Positions 51,124 to 60,338 of a DNA stretch of 60,836 nucleotides are shown here, piece by piece. The notes under the pieces were generated by a model that worked only from the letters and a program-made list of their open reading frames with translations, searched no databases and was not told where the DNA came from. A program made the translations under genes and the position numbers. Position 1 is the first letter of the stretch. Every line of letters begins with the position of its first letter. The stretch is from Pseudomonadota bacterium. GTDB taxonomy: Bacteria > Pseudomonadota > Gammaproteobacteria > CALCKW01. The stretch is taken from positions 1 to 60,836 of the forward strand of contig JBCCUP010000024.1 in NCBI GenBank assembly GCA_039196715.1, given 5' to 3'.

Positions 51124-52115
51124 GTGCCAGATTTGCAGTATTGGGTGCGGGACGGATCGGCCAGGTGCATGCCCGTGCGGTCGCCAGCAGCGCAGTGGCG
51201 AGCCTGGTCGCGGTGGCTGATGCGGTGCCGGCAGCCGCGGCGTCGCTGAGCGAGCAGTACGGGTGCCGGGTGGGTGAAGTCGACGCGTTGATTGCGGCGC
51301 CAGACGTCGACGCGGTCATCATCTGCACCCCGACCGACACCCACGCCGACCTCATTGAGTCGGCGGCGCGCGCGGGCAAGGCGATCTTCTGCGAAAAGCC
51401 GATCGACCTCGACGCCGACCGGGTGCGTGCGTGCCTCGGCGTGGTGGCGGACACCCATGCGCGTTTGATGGTGGGTTTCAACCGCCGTTTCGATCCCCAC
51501 TTTGCCGCGTTGAAAGCGGCCGTGGACGCCGGTGAGATCGGCGAGGTCGAGCAGGTGGTGATCACCTCGCGCGACCCGGCTGCGCCGCCGCTCGAGTACA
51601 TCCGGCGCTCGGGCGGCCTGTTCCGCGACATGATGATCCACGATCTGGACATTGCGCGCTGGGTGCTCGGCGAGGAGCCGGTGCGCGTCAGTGCCTTTGG
51701 CTCGGTCCTGACCGATCCCGCCATCGCCGGTGAGGACGTCGACACGGCGACCGCCATGTTGTCCACGGCAAGCGGCAAGCAGGCCGTGATCACGAACTCG
51801 CGGCGCGCGAGTTACGGCTACGATCAGCGGGTGGAAGTGCACGGGAGCACCGGCATGCTGCGCTTCGGCAACCCGCGCAACTCCCTCGTTGAACACGCGG
51901 CGGCGGGCGGCTACACCCGCGAGCCGTTGCAGGACTTCTTCATGGCGCGCTACGTCGAGGCCTACGCCAACGAGCTCACGCGCTTCGTCGCCTGGGTAGC
52001 CGGCGACGACGTCACCGTGCCCACTGGTGAGGACGGCTTGCGGGCGTTGCTGCTCGCCGATGCCGCGGCGGCGTCCGTGGCCACGGGCGAAACCCAAGCG
52101 GTCGTGCAGCCGTGA
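51120..52115 (+). CDS. iolG: Inositol 2-dehydrogenase
   Basis: A 331-residue Gfo/Idh/MocA enzyme: FAVLGAGRIGQVHARAV, ICTPTDTHADLIESAARAGKAIFCEKPIDLD, MVGFNRRFDPHFAALK and SGGLFRDMMIHDLDIARW with the catalytic Asp and His. It matches IolG, which oxidises myo-inositol to scyllo-inosose with NAD. GGGGAG lies upstream of ATG 51120, which overlaps the previous stop. Its stop overlaps the iolB start. Confidence 0.9.
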   Translation: MSARFAVLGAGRIGQVHARAVASSAVASLVAVADAVPAAAASLSEQYGCRVGEVDALIAAPDVDAVIICTPTDTHADLIESAARAGKAIFCEKPIDLDADRVRACLGVVADTHARLMVGFNRRFDPHFAALKAAVDAGEIGEVEQVVITSRDPAAPPLEYIRRSGGLFRDMMIHDLDIARWVLGEEPVRVSAFGSVLTDPAIAGEDVDTATAMLSTASGKQAVITNSRRASYGYDQRVEVHGSTGMLRFGNPRNSLVEHAAAGGYTREPLQDFFMARYVEAYANELTRFVAWVAGDDVTVPTGEDGLRALLLADAAAASVATGETQAVVQP

Positions 52116-52924
52116 GCCCGCTGTTAGTGCGACCGCAGCCCGCCGACGCAGACGGCTGCGTGCACCGCGTGACCCCGGCCTCGGCCAGCTGGACCTACGT
52201 CGGATTCGAGGTCTACCACCTCGGTGAGGGCGCCGTGCTCCACGTCGAGAGCGACACGCGCGAGCGTTGCCTGGTCATTCTGTCGGGTTTCGCCGACATC
52301 GCTGCCGGTGGCGAGTCCTTCGCCAAGCTCGGGGAACGCACGGACCTGGCCGACCACAGCAAGCCGGTGTCGGTCTACGTGCCGGCGGGGCAATCCGCGC
52401 ACGTGGTCGCGCGCGGTGCGTTGGCCCTCGCGGTGTGCAGTGCGCCGGGGGGTGAGTCTGGCGCCTACCCGGTGCGGTTGATTGCGGGCGACGACGTCGG
52501 CTACTCGGTGCGCGGCGAGGGCAGCAACACGCGCTACATCTACGACATCCTGCCCGACCGCGTCGACTGGGCGCACAGCCTGCTCGTGGTCGAAGTGCGC
52601 ACGCCGTCGGGCAACTGGAGCAGTTACCCACCGCACCGCCACGACGAAGACGATTTGCCGAACCAGTCCTTGCTCGAAGAAACCTACTACCACCGGATTT
52701 TTCCGTCACAGGGCTTTGCGTTCCAACGCGTCTACACGGACGACCACAGCCTCGACGAGACGCTCGCAATTCACGACGGCGACGTCGTCTTGGTGCCCCG
52801 CGGCTACCACCCCTACGGTGTGCCACACGGTTACGAGGGCTACTACCTCAACGTGATGGCTGGCCCGACCCGCAAATGGGTGTTCCACAACCACCCGCAC
52901 CACGACTGGCTGATTGCACCGTGA
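52112..52924 (+). CDS. iolB: 5-deoxy-glucuronate isomerase
   Basis: A 270-residue double-cupin protein: AEGSNTRYIYDILPD-like GEGSNTRYIYDILPDRV, SGNWSSYPPHRHDEDDLPNQSLLEETYYHRI (metal histidines and glutamate), FQRVYTDD and LVPRGYHPYGVPHGYEGYYLNVMAGP. It isomerises 5-deoxy-D-glucuronate to 2-deoxy-5-keto-D-gluconate. The length fits the family and the motifs are intact. It is coupled by GTGA overlaps to iolG and iolC. Confidence 0.93.
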   Translation: MSPLLVRPQPADADGCVHRVTPASASWTYVGFEVYHLGEGAVLHVESDTRERCLVILSGFADIAAGGESFAKLGERTDLADHSKPVSVYVPAGQSAHVVARGALALAVCSAPGGESGAYPVRLIAGDDVGYSVRGEGSNTRYIYDILPDRVDWAHSLLVVEVRTPSGNWSSYPPHRHDEDDLPNQSLLEETYYHRIFPSQGFAFQRVYTDDHSLDETLAIHDGDVVLVPRGYHPYGVPHGYEGYYLNVMAGPTRKWVFHNHPHHDWLIAP

Positions 52925-54849
52925 CAGCGCTCGACCTGATCACACTCGGCCGGTGCGGCGTGGATTTCTACGCCGACCAGGTCGGCGCCCGTCTGGAGGA
53001 CGCCAGTCGCTTCTCGAAGTACCTCGGCGGTTCCTCGACCAACATCGCCGCCTGTGCCGCGCGACAAGGGCTCAGGAGTGGGTTGATCACGCGCGTCGGC
53101 GACGAACACCTTGGTCGCTTCCTGCGCGAGCAACTGACGCGCGAAGGGGTCGATACCCGCTGCGTGCGCACCGACCCGTCCCGCCCGACCGCGATGGTGG
53201 TGCTCGGCATCAAGGACCGCGACACCTTCCCCCTGGTGTTTGTGCGGGAGAACTGCGCCGACATGGGGCTCGAGCTGTCCGACCTCGACCCGGCGTTCAT
53301 CGGGTCGGCCAAATGCCTCTTGATCACCGGCACGCATTTCTCGACCGAGCGCGTGCACGCGGTGTCGACTGAGGCGCTGAAGATCGCGCGTGCGCGCGGT
53401 GTGAAAACCGCGCTCGACATCGACTACCGGCCGGTGCTCTGGGGCCTGACCTCACGCGGCGACGGCGAGACCCGCTTCATCGCGAACGACGGCGTCACGG
53501 CGCATTTGCAAGGCATCCTGCCGATGCTGGACCTGGTCATCGGCACCGAGGAAGAAGTTCACATTGCCGGTGGCTCGACCGACACCCTCGAGGCGCTACG
53601 TGCCGTGCGGGCGGTGACTGACGCCATCATCGTGTTGAAGCGCGGCCCCTTTGGCGCAACCGTGTTTGATGGGCCCATCCCGGACGCGATCGACGACGGT
53701 ATCACGGTGTCCGGTGTGACGGTCGACGTGCTCAACGTGCTCGGCGCCGGCGACGCGTTTGCGGCGGGGTTCCTCCGCGGCTGGCTGAACGGTGAAGGCT
53801 ATGAAGCGGCATTGACCTACGCGAACGCCAGCGGTGCCCTGGTGGTCTCACGCCACGGGTGCACCCCGGCCATGCCGACGGTGCCGGAGTTGGCACACTA
53901 TCTCGCGCACGCGGCCGATATCCCGCGGCCCGACCAGGACGCTGCGCTGAATCAGTTGCACCGCGTGACCACGCGTGTGCGCCGTGCGCCGCGCGAGCAG
54001 GTGGTGGTGCTCGCCTTTGATCACCGTGCGCAGTTTGTCGAGATGTGCGAGACCGCCGGTGTGAGCACAGCGCATATCCCGTACCTCAAGCGCTTGCTGC
54101 TGCAGGCGGCGCAGGCAGTTGTCAGCGAAGACGGGTTGCAGGGCCAGGCCGGAATCCTGTGCGATGACACCTTTGGTCAGGACGTGTTGAACGACGCCTC
54201 CGGCCGTGACTGGTGGATCGGGCGCCCGGTCGAGGTGCCGCACTCGCGCCCGATCCAGCTCGAAGGTGGCAGCAGCATCGGCTCACGCCTGCGGCATTGG
54301 CCCGACGAACACATCGTCAAATGCCTGATCAGCTACCACCCTGACGACGAACCCGCGTTGCGCGACCGCCAGGAACAACAGGTGCTCGACCTCTGGGCTG
54401 CGTGCCAGGACAGCGGCCACGAGCTGCTGCTCGAAATCATCCCGCCCACCGGGTCGGGGGACGTCACCGACGCCGTCTGCCGCAGCGTCGAGCGGTTCTA
54501 CGGTCTCGGCGTGTTTGCGGATTGGTGGAAGCTGCCTGCACTGAGTGCGGCAGGCTACGCCAGCGTCGATGCGTTGATTGCCGAGCACGATCCCCACTGC
54601 CAGGGTGTCGTCGTGCTGGGTCTGGACGCGCCGATCGACGAACTGGCCGCCGGCTTCCACGCATCGGCGGGGCTCGAACGCGTCAAAGGCTTCGCCGTTG
54701 GTCGAAGCATCTTTGGCGCGCCGTCCAGGCAATGGCTTGCAAACGACATGGACGATGCGGGTTTTGTGGACGCCGTGGCGCAGAACTACCGTGCCGTGAT
54801 CGCCGCCTGGCAAAAAAGCCGCACATCGGTTGTGGGAGCCGCCGTGTGA
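52921..54849 (+). CDS. iolC: 5-dehydro-2-deoxygluconokinase fused to DUF2090 aldolase domain
   Basis: A 642-residue fusion. Residues 1 to about 325 are a PfkB-type kinase (LITLGRCGVDFYADQ, GGSSTNIAACAARQG, and the catalytic aspartate D278 in NVLGAGDAFAAGFLRG). Residues about 345-635 are DUF2090 (VVVLAFDHRAQFVEMCE, LPALSAAGYASVDALI), a class I aldolase-like barrel thought to replace IolJ. Together they phosphorylate 2-deoxy-5-keto-gluconate and cleave it to dihydroxyacetone phosphate and malonate semialdehyde. GTG 52921 overlaps the iolB stop. The last codons lie inside a palindromic repeat. Confidence 0.92.
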   Translation: MTALDLITLGRCGVDFYADQVGARLEDASRFSKYLGGSSTNIAACAARQGLRSGLITRVGDEHLGRFLREQLTREGVDTRCVRTDPSRPTAMVVLGIKDRDTFPLVFVRENCADMGLELSDLDPAFIGSAKCLLITGTHFSTERVHAVSTEALKIARARGVKTALDIDYRPVLWGLTSRGDGETRFIANDGVTAHLQGILPMLDLVIGTEEEVHIAGGSTDTLEALRAVRAVTDAIIVLKRGPFGATVFDGPIPDAIDDGITVSGVTVDVLNVLGAGDAFAAGFLRGWLNGEGYEAALTYANASGALVVSRHGCTPAMPTVPELAHYLAHAADIPRPDQDAALNQLHRVTTRVRRAPREQVVVLAFDHRAQFVEMCETAGVSTAHIPYLKRLLLQAAQAVVSEDGLQGQAGILCDDTFGQDVLNDASGRDWWIGRPVEVPHSRPIQLEGGSSIGSRLRHWPDEHIVKCLISYHPDDEPALRDRQEQQVLDLWAACQDSGHELLLEIIPPTGSGDVTDAVCRSVERFYGLGVFADWWKLPALSAAGYASVDALIAEHDPHCQGVVVLGLDAPIDELAAGFHASAGLERVKGFAVGRSIFGAPSRQWLANDMDDAGFVDAVAQNYRAVIAAWQKSRTSVVGAAV

Positions 54850-54947
54850 CGGACCACGTGTGACGGACCAACCGTGAGCGGCGATAAGCGCGCAAAAAGC
54901 ATGCGGGCTAAAAGGCATGCGTCGCCGCTCGATAAGCGGCTCCCACA
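54831..54947. repeat. Nested palindromic repeat between iolC and iolD
   Basis: Three nested inverted pairs: TGTGGGAGCCGC (54831-54842) with GCGGCTCCCACA (54936-54947); GAGCGGCGA (54876-54884) with TCGCCGCTC (54922-54930); GCATGC at 54899-54904 and 54915-54920. It overlaps the last codons and stop of iolC. CGTGTGACGGACCA occurs twice in tandem at 54843-54870. The GTGGGAGC core recurs in the array at the window's right end, so it is probably a REP/BIME-type element. Confidence 0.75.
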
Positions 54948-54990
54948 AAAGACACATTCAACACCACGCCTTTGTTGAGGACCCACCACC

Positions 54991-56829
54991 ATGGCCACAA
55001 TCACACTCACCACCGCGCAGGCGCTCACCCGGTTCTTGACAGCGCAACAGGTGCAAACGGAAAACGGTGTTGAGCCACTGTTCGCGGGGCTCTGGGCAAT
55101 TTTCGGCCACGGCAACGTGCCGGCGTTGGGCGAGGCCTTGCACGCGGTGCGACAACAACTGCCAACGTACCGTGGCCACAACGAACAGTCGATGGCCCAC
55201 GCAGCGATCGCCTACGCGAAACAGATGCGGCGCCAGCGCATGATGGCGGTGTCGAGCTCGATCGGGCCCGGTGCCACCAACCTCGTGACGGCGGCGGCGG
55301 TCGCGCATGTGAACCGTCTGCCGGTCCTGTTTCTGCCGGGTGACACCTTCACGAACCGCAGGCCCGACCCGGTGTTGCAACAGGTCGAGCACGGTGGCGA
55401 CCCGAACATCACGGCCAACGACTGCCTCCGGCCCGTGTCACGCTACTTCGACCGCATCACCAAACCCGAACAGCTGGTCACGGCGCTGCCCGCGGCCATG
55501 GCGGTGTTGACCGACCCGGAGCTGTGCGGGCCGGCGACGCTCTGCTTGCCGCAGGACGCACAGGCCGAGACGGCCGAGTTTCCGGCGTGGCTGTTCGAGC
55601 CCGTGGTGCACCACCTCGAGCGGCAGATGCCCGATGCGACGCGGCTGGCGCGTGCCGTCGAGCTGATTCGGGGCGCGGAGCGGCCCGTGCTGGTCGCCGG
55701 TGGCGGTGTGCACTACAGCTTTGCCGTGGAGGCCCTGCGCAGCTTTGCGCGTGACCACCAGGTGCCTGTGGTCGAAACCTCGGCCGGCAAGGGCGCGCTG
55801 CACCACGCCGACCCGATGAATGCCGGGGGCGTGGGTGTGGTGGGTGCAAGTTCGGCCAACGCGTTGGTGCGCGACGCCGACCTCATTGTCACCGTGGGCA
55901 CGCGGCTCTCGGATTTCACCACCGGCTCCCGCACCGTGGTCTCAAGCGGTGTGCCGCAGATCAACATCAACGTTGCGCAACTCGACGCGCGCAAGCACAA
56001 CGCGACGCCGCTTCGCGGCGACGCACGGTGCACCCTGGAAGCGCTGGACAGCGCGCTGGCCGGCTGGCAGTCGAGTGGTGCTTGGGTGGACCGTGTGGCG
56101 CAGGAGAAAGCGGCCTGGTCCGCGGAAGTCAGCGACGCCACGGCACCGGGTGACGGGCTGCCATCGGATGCCCAGGTGACGGCCGTGATCGCTGCCGCGG
56201 CCGACCCGGAGCGTGACGTGCTCGTCGTTGCCGCCGGTTCCATGCCGGCCGAGGGCGTCAAGGTCTGGCCGACCGGGCACAGCGCCGGCTACCACAGCGA
56301 GTACGGTTTCTCCTGCATGGGGTACGAGATTCCAGCCGGTATCGGCGTGAAAATGGCGTCCCCCGCGAGCGAGGTGTTCGTAGTCGTGGGGGACGGCAGC
56401 TACCTCATGCTGAACTCCGAAATCGCAAGCTCGGTGGCGCTCGATCAGAAAATCACCCTTGTGATCCTCGACAACCGCGGCTTTGGCTGCATCAACCGCT
56501 TGCAGAACGCCTGCGGCCAGGACCCGTTCAACAACCTGCTTGACGATGGCACCGAGGGCAACACACCCAAAGTCGATTTTGCCGCCCACGCACGGGCGCT
56601 GGGCGCGACGGCGGAGCACGTGTCCTCACTCGATGGGCTCGCCGAGGCGCTGCAACGGGCACGCGCGGCGGCCGGCAGCTACGCCATCTGCATCGACACC
56701 AACCCGGTGGATTCGACCGGCGGCGGCAGTTGGTGGCAGGTCGGCATCCCGGCCGTCAGCGAGCGCAGCAGCGTGACCGAGGCCAGGGCGACGTGGCAGG
56801 ATGAGGGCGCCAAGTCGCAACCCTACTGA
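54991..56829 (+). CDS. iolD: 3D-(3,5/4)-trihydroxycyclohexane-1,2-dione hydrolase
   Basis: A 612-residue thiamine diphosphate enzyme: FAGLWAIFGHGNVPALGEAL, the activating glutamate in TYRGHNEQSMAHAAIAYAKQ, SSSIGPGATNLVTAAA, and the ThDP/Mg site VVGDGSYLMLNSEIASSVALDQKITLVILDN. IolD hydrolyses the cyclic dione to 5-deoxy-glucuronate, the substrate of IolB. Full length and intact. It sits 141 bp after iolC beyond the palindromic repeat; GAGG precedes ATG 54991. Confidence 0.94.
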   Translation: MATITLTTAQALTRFLTAQQVQTENGVEPLFAGLWAIFGHGNVPALGEALHAVRQQLPTYRGHNEQSMAHAAIAYAKQMRRQRMMAVSSSIGPGATNLVTAAAVAHVNRLPVLFLPGDTFTNRRPDPVLQQVEHGGDPNITANDCLRPVSRYFDRITKPEQLVTALPAAMAVLTDPELCGPATLCLPQDAQAETAEFPAWLFEPVVHHLERQMPDATRLARAVELIRGAERPVLVAGGGVHYSFAVEALRSFARDHQVPVVETSAGKGALHHADPMNAGGVGVVGASSANALVRDADLIVTVGTRLSDFTTGSRTVVSSGVPQININVAQLDARKHNATPLRGDARCTLEALDSALAGWQSSGAWVDRVAQEKAAWSAEVSDATAPGDGLPSDAQVTAVIAAAADPERDVLVVAAGSMPAEGVKVWPTGHSAGYHSEYGFSCMGYEIPAGIGVKMASPASEVFVVVGDGSYLMLNSEIASSVALDQKITLVILDNRGFGCINRLQNACGQDPFNNLLDDGTEGNTPKVDFAAHARALGATAEHVSSLDGLAEALQRARAAAGSYAICIDTNPVDSTGGGSWWQVGIPAVSERSSVTEARATWQDEGAKSQPY

Positions 56830-56847
56830 CTTAGGAGAAGGTGTGAG

Positions 56848-58044
56848 ATGACACCGGTCGACGCCATCGAACGCCCCAAACGCCGTGCCACGAGCGCGTT
56901 TTACAACGCTGACGCGGTCACGGTGGCCGACCTCGTCGCCGCCTGCGACGCCCCGCTTACGCCGACACCGCAAGCGGTGGACGTGGCGCAAGGCATACCC
57001 GTCTACGACGTGCCAGCGTTGGTCGAGGTGCTTTGCGGCCCCGTCGACAGCGCCGCCCTGCGCGCGCTGCAGTCGGAGTGGGCGGCGGTGTTGCAGCACG
57101 GTGCCGGCGTCGTCGTGTTGCGGGCCGCGGTGCCCGATCTCGACGCGGTCGATGCCGCGACAGCCGCGTTCGAGCGCATCCTCGAGCGCGAAGCAGAAGG
57201 CAAGACCGAACACGCCGACCATTTCTCCAGCGGCAACGACCGGATCTGGAACTCCTTGCAGAAGCTCGCGCTCGCGGATCCGGACACCTTCGTGCGCTAC
57301 CACGGGTCGGCGGCCATCGACGCGGTGTGCACCGCCTGGCTGGGCCCGTTCTACCAGATGACTGCGCAGGTGAACCTGGTGCACCCGGGCGGTGCGGCGC
57401 AAAAGGCACACCGGGACTACCACCTCGGTTTCCAGGGGCCGCTCGCCGCGACGGCCTACCCGCGCGCGGTGCACGACGTGTCGCCCTTGCTGACCTTGCA
57501 AGGTGCGGTTGCGCACTGCGACATGCCGGTCGAGTCAGGCCCCACCCAGTTGCTGCCCGGGTCACAGCGCTTCGGTCCGGGCTACCTCGTCTGGCAGCGT
57601 GAAGACATTCGGGCCCATTTCGAATCGCACTGCGTGCAGTTGCCGCTGGCCAAAGGCGATGCGCTGTTCTTCAACCCGGCGGTGTACCACGCGGCCGGCA
57701 GCAACCGCAGTGCCGACATCGAGCGCCTGGCCAACCTGTTGCAGGTGTCCTCGGCCTTTGGCCGCTCAACCGAGGTGGTCGACCGCGAACGCATGTGCCG
57801 TGCGCTCTACCCGGCCTTCGCGTCGCGCGTCGAATCAGGCGACATTCCCCCTGCGCTGCGCGCCGCCATCGCGTGTTGCGCCGAGGGCTATGCGTTCCCG
57901 ACCAACCTCGACCGCGACCCGCCTGTTGACGGACCGGTGCCGGCGTCGCAGCGCGACGTGTTGGAACGGGCGCTGCGGCGCGGCCTCTCGGCCGGCGACT
58001 TCGCCCGCGACCTGGCACACCACAGTGCGCGACGTCTCGCCTGA
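56848..58044 (+). CDS. Phytanoyl-CoA dioxygenase (PhyH) family protein
   Basis: A 398-residue Fe(II)/2-oxoglutarate oxygenase-like protein. The facial triad appears as H188 and D190 in KAHRDYHLGFQ and H281 in VYHAAGSNR, with R287 placed to hold 2-oxoglutarate. DMPVESGPTQLLPGSQRFGPGYLVW is a typical PhyH stretch. It is 18 bp after iolD with AGGAG upstream, so it is probably part of the inositol operon. Hydroxylation or oxidative demethylation of a methylated inositol is a possible role (inference). Confidence 0.85.
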   Translation: MTPVDAIERPKRRATSAFYNADAVTVADLVAACDAPLTPTPQAVDVAQGIPVYDVPALVEVLCGPVDSAALRALQSEWAAVLQHGAGVVVLRAAVPDLDAVDAATAAFERILEREAEGKTEHADHFSSGNDRIWNSLQKLALADPDTFVRYHGSAAIDAVCTAWLGPFYQMTAQVNLVHPGGAAQKAHRDYHLGFQGPLAATAYPRAVHDVSPLLTLQGAVAHCDMPVESGPTQLLPGSQRFGPGYLVWQREDIRAHFESHCVQLPLAKGDALFFNPAVYHAAGSNRSADIERLANLLQVSSAFGRSTEVVDRERMCRALYPAFASRVESGDIPPALRAAIACCAEGYAFPTNLDRDPPVDGPVPASQRDVLERALRRGLSAGDFARDLAHHSARRLA

Positions 58045-58148
58045 CGTTCGCTGAAGGACATTTACACAGACTTACCGCTCGGGTGGTGTGAGCTCGCGCC
58101 AGTGGCGCCTACACTGAGTGTGTCGCCACCAGGAACAGGGAGTCGCCC

Positions 58149-60338
58149 GTGTCGTCTCGCACAACGTCGTCACCGATTGCAGCCGCGTGCTGCGTCGGGC
58201 TTGCATTGGGTATCGGTTCGGCCGCGGGTCACGCGGCATCACTCGGATCGCCCAACGTGCTGTTGATCGTGTCGGACGACCAGGGTCTCGACGCGTCGGC
58301 GCAGTACACGGTCAGTGAGGATCAGCCGTTCACGCCGCACCTCGATCAACTGGCGGCCGATGGCCTGGTGTTTGACAACGCCTGGGCGACACCGGCGTGC
58401 ACGACCACGCGCGGTGCCCTGTTGACCGGCCTGCACGGCCACAAGAGTGGCGTCGACACGGTGCCGGATCGGCTCGACACCGCGCGTCTGACGCTGCACG
58501 AACACCTGCGCCAGGGCAGCGGGTACAGCACTGCGCTGATCGGGAAGTGGCACCTGGCCGGTGGCCGGGCTACCGACGATTTCCACCCGATCGAAGCCGG
58601 TGTCGGCCACTTTGCCGGCACCCTGTCCGGCACCGTCGACAGCTACACACAGTGGCCGCTGAGCGACGCTGGCGCACAGCGCGTGGCAACGACCTACCAC
58701 ACCACCGCGATGACCGACCTCGCGATCGACTGGATCGGCGCCCAGGGCGAGTCGCCGTGGTTTTTGTGGCTTGCGTACGTGGCACCGCACGCGCCGTTTC
58801 ACTTGCCGCCCGCCGACTTGCATGCTCGGCAACTGTCTGGCACTGCGGCCGACATCCGCGCCCGCCCGCGGGACTACTACCTTGCCGCGATCGAGGCGAT
58901 GGACACGGAAATCGGTCGCCTGGTGGCGTCGCTCCCCGATGCCAGCCGGGAGAACACGCTGATTCTGTACATCGGTGACAACGGCACGCCCTCGCGGGTC
59001 ATCGACACCACGGCGTACGCCAAGCGCCAGGGCAAGGGCACCCTGTACGAGGGTGGTATCCGCGTGCCCTTGCTCGCCTCCGGTGCGGGCGTCGCGCGGC
59101 GCGGCGAGCGCGAAGCCGCGCTGGTCAACGCAGTGGACGTCTACGCCACGCTGGCGGAGCTCACCGGGGCCGGCACGCCGGCGAACCTCGACAGCGTGAG
59201 TTTCGCCGACCTGCTTGCGCACGACGTGGCGGCGCCCAGGCGGTTCAACTACAGCGAATTCAAGAGCCGGCGCACTTCGGGGTGGGCCGTGCGGGACGAC
59301 ACGGTGAAGCTGATCGCCTTTGACGACGGGTCGCGCGAGCTCTACGACCTCGTCGCCGACCCGCGGGAACAGAACAACGTCATCAACCGCACGGCGCAGT
59401 ACGGCGTGCGGGTGGCCGCCCTCAACGGCTTTGCGCTCGCCGTGCAGGCGGGCAACGCGGTGTCGACGGTCGACGCGGCCGGCGTGACCGACATCACCGA
59501 TGCGCTGTTGACGCGGCGCAGCGCGAACTGTGCGGACTACGCCGAGTGGCAAACCACCTCGGCGGTCAGGGACGTGAACACCAACACCCGTTACAGCGGC
59601 GAAATGCGCGTGTCGGTCGAGGGCGGCCAGTGCGTATTCGAAAGCAACGCCATTCCGAACCACGACCTGAACGACGGCGCACGGCGCTTTCGCAACCCCG
59701 TCGCCGAGCAGGACCAACGCTTCAGCGTGACAGCCTCGCCGGCGATTGCCGGCGCACCGACTCCCTTGTCGTTGCGGCTCGACAACGCCGTGTTGCTCAA
59801 TGGCGTGAAGGTGGACCTGCTTGCCGCGGGGTGTTTTGGTGTGCGCGATGGCCGCATTGGCTGCAACGACCCCAACCAGCCCTGGCGCTACGACCCGATG
59901 TTTCGTGAGAACGGCTTCGGTGTGGACAGCCACAATGCCCACACGCAACCCGACGGCACCTACCATTACCACGGGCCGCCCAACGCGCTGTACAGCAACA
60001 ACAGCAGTGAGCCCTCACCGGTGGTCGGCTTTGCCGCGGACGGCTTTCCGATCTTCGGCAGCCTGATTCAGGACGGTGACCGGGTGCGGGCCGTGCGCTC
60101 GAGCTACCGGCTCAAGACCGGACAGCGGCCGTCCGGGGCGGGCGACCCCGGTGGCAGTTACGACGGCGCATTCCGCGACGACTACGAATACGTCGCCGGA
60201 CTGGGCGACCTCGACGCGTGCAACGGCATGACAGTCGACGGCCAGTACGGCTACTACATGACCGAGGTGTACCCCTACGTGCTCGCGTGCTTCAAAGGCA
60301 CCCCCGACGACTCCTTCCGCAAACGCCGCCGCCGCTGA
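58149..60338 (+). CDS. Exported sulfatase fused to a YHYH domain
   Basis: A 729-residue protein with a signal peptide (about residues 1-29). Residues 33 to about 400 are a type I sulfatase: PNVLLIVSDDQGLD, formylglycine-site cysteine C84 in ATPACTTTRGALLTGLHGHKSG, LIGKWHLAG and YIGDNGTPS. The core reads CTTTR, whereas most sulfatases have CxPxR or CxAxR. Residues about 460-720 contain a YHYH domain (DSHNAHTQPDGTYHYHGPP at 596-614, GFAADGFPIFG). It would release sulfate from an organic ester in the periplasm. GTG 58149 has GGGAG upstream. Confidence 0.87.
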   Translation: MSSRTTSSPIAAACCVGLALGIGSAAGHAASLGSPNVLLIVSDDQGLDASAQYTVSEDQPFTPHLDQLAADGLVFDNAWATPACTTTRGALLTGLHGHKSGVDTVPDRLDTARLTLHEHLRQGSGYSTALIGKWHLAGGRATDDFHPIEAGVGHFAGTLSGTVDSYTQWPLSDAGAQRVATTYHTTAMTDLAIDWIGAQGESPWFLWLAYVAPHAPFHLPPADLHARQLSGTAADIRARPRDYYLAAIEAMDTEIGRLVASLPDASRENTLILYIGDNGTPSRVIDTTAYAKRQGKGTLYEGGIRVPLLASGAGVARRGEREAALVNAVDVYATLAELTGAGTPANLDSVSFADLLAHDVAAPRRFNYSEFKSRRTSGWAVRDDTVKLIAFDDGSRELYDLVADPREQNNVINRTAQYGVRVAALNGFALAVQAGNAVSTVDAAGVTDITDALLTRRSANCADYAEWQTTSAVRDVNTNTRYSGEMRVSVEGGQCVFESNAIPNHDLNDGARRFRNPVAEQDQRFSVTASPAIAGAPTPLSLRLDNAVLLNGVKVDLLAAGCFGVRDGRIGCNDPNQPWRYDPMFRENGFGVDSHNAHTQPDGTYHYHGPPNALYSNNSSEPSPVVGFAADGFPIFGSLIQDGDRVRAVRSSYRLKTGQRPSGAGDPGGSYDGAFRDDYEYVAGLGDLDACNGMTVDGQYGYYMTEVYPYVLACFKGTPDDSFRKRRRR

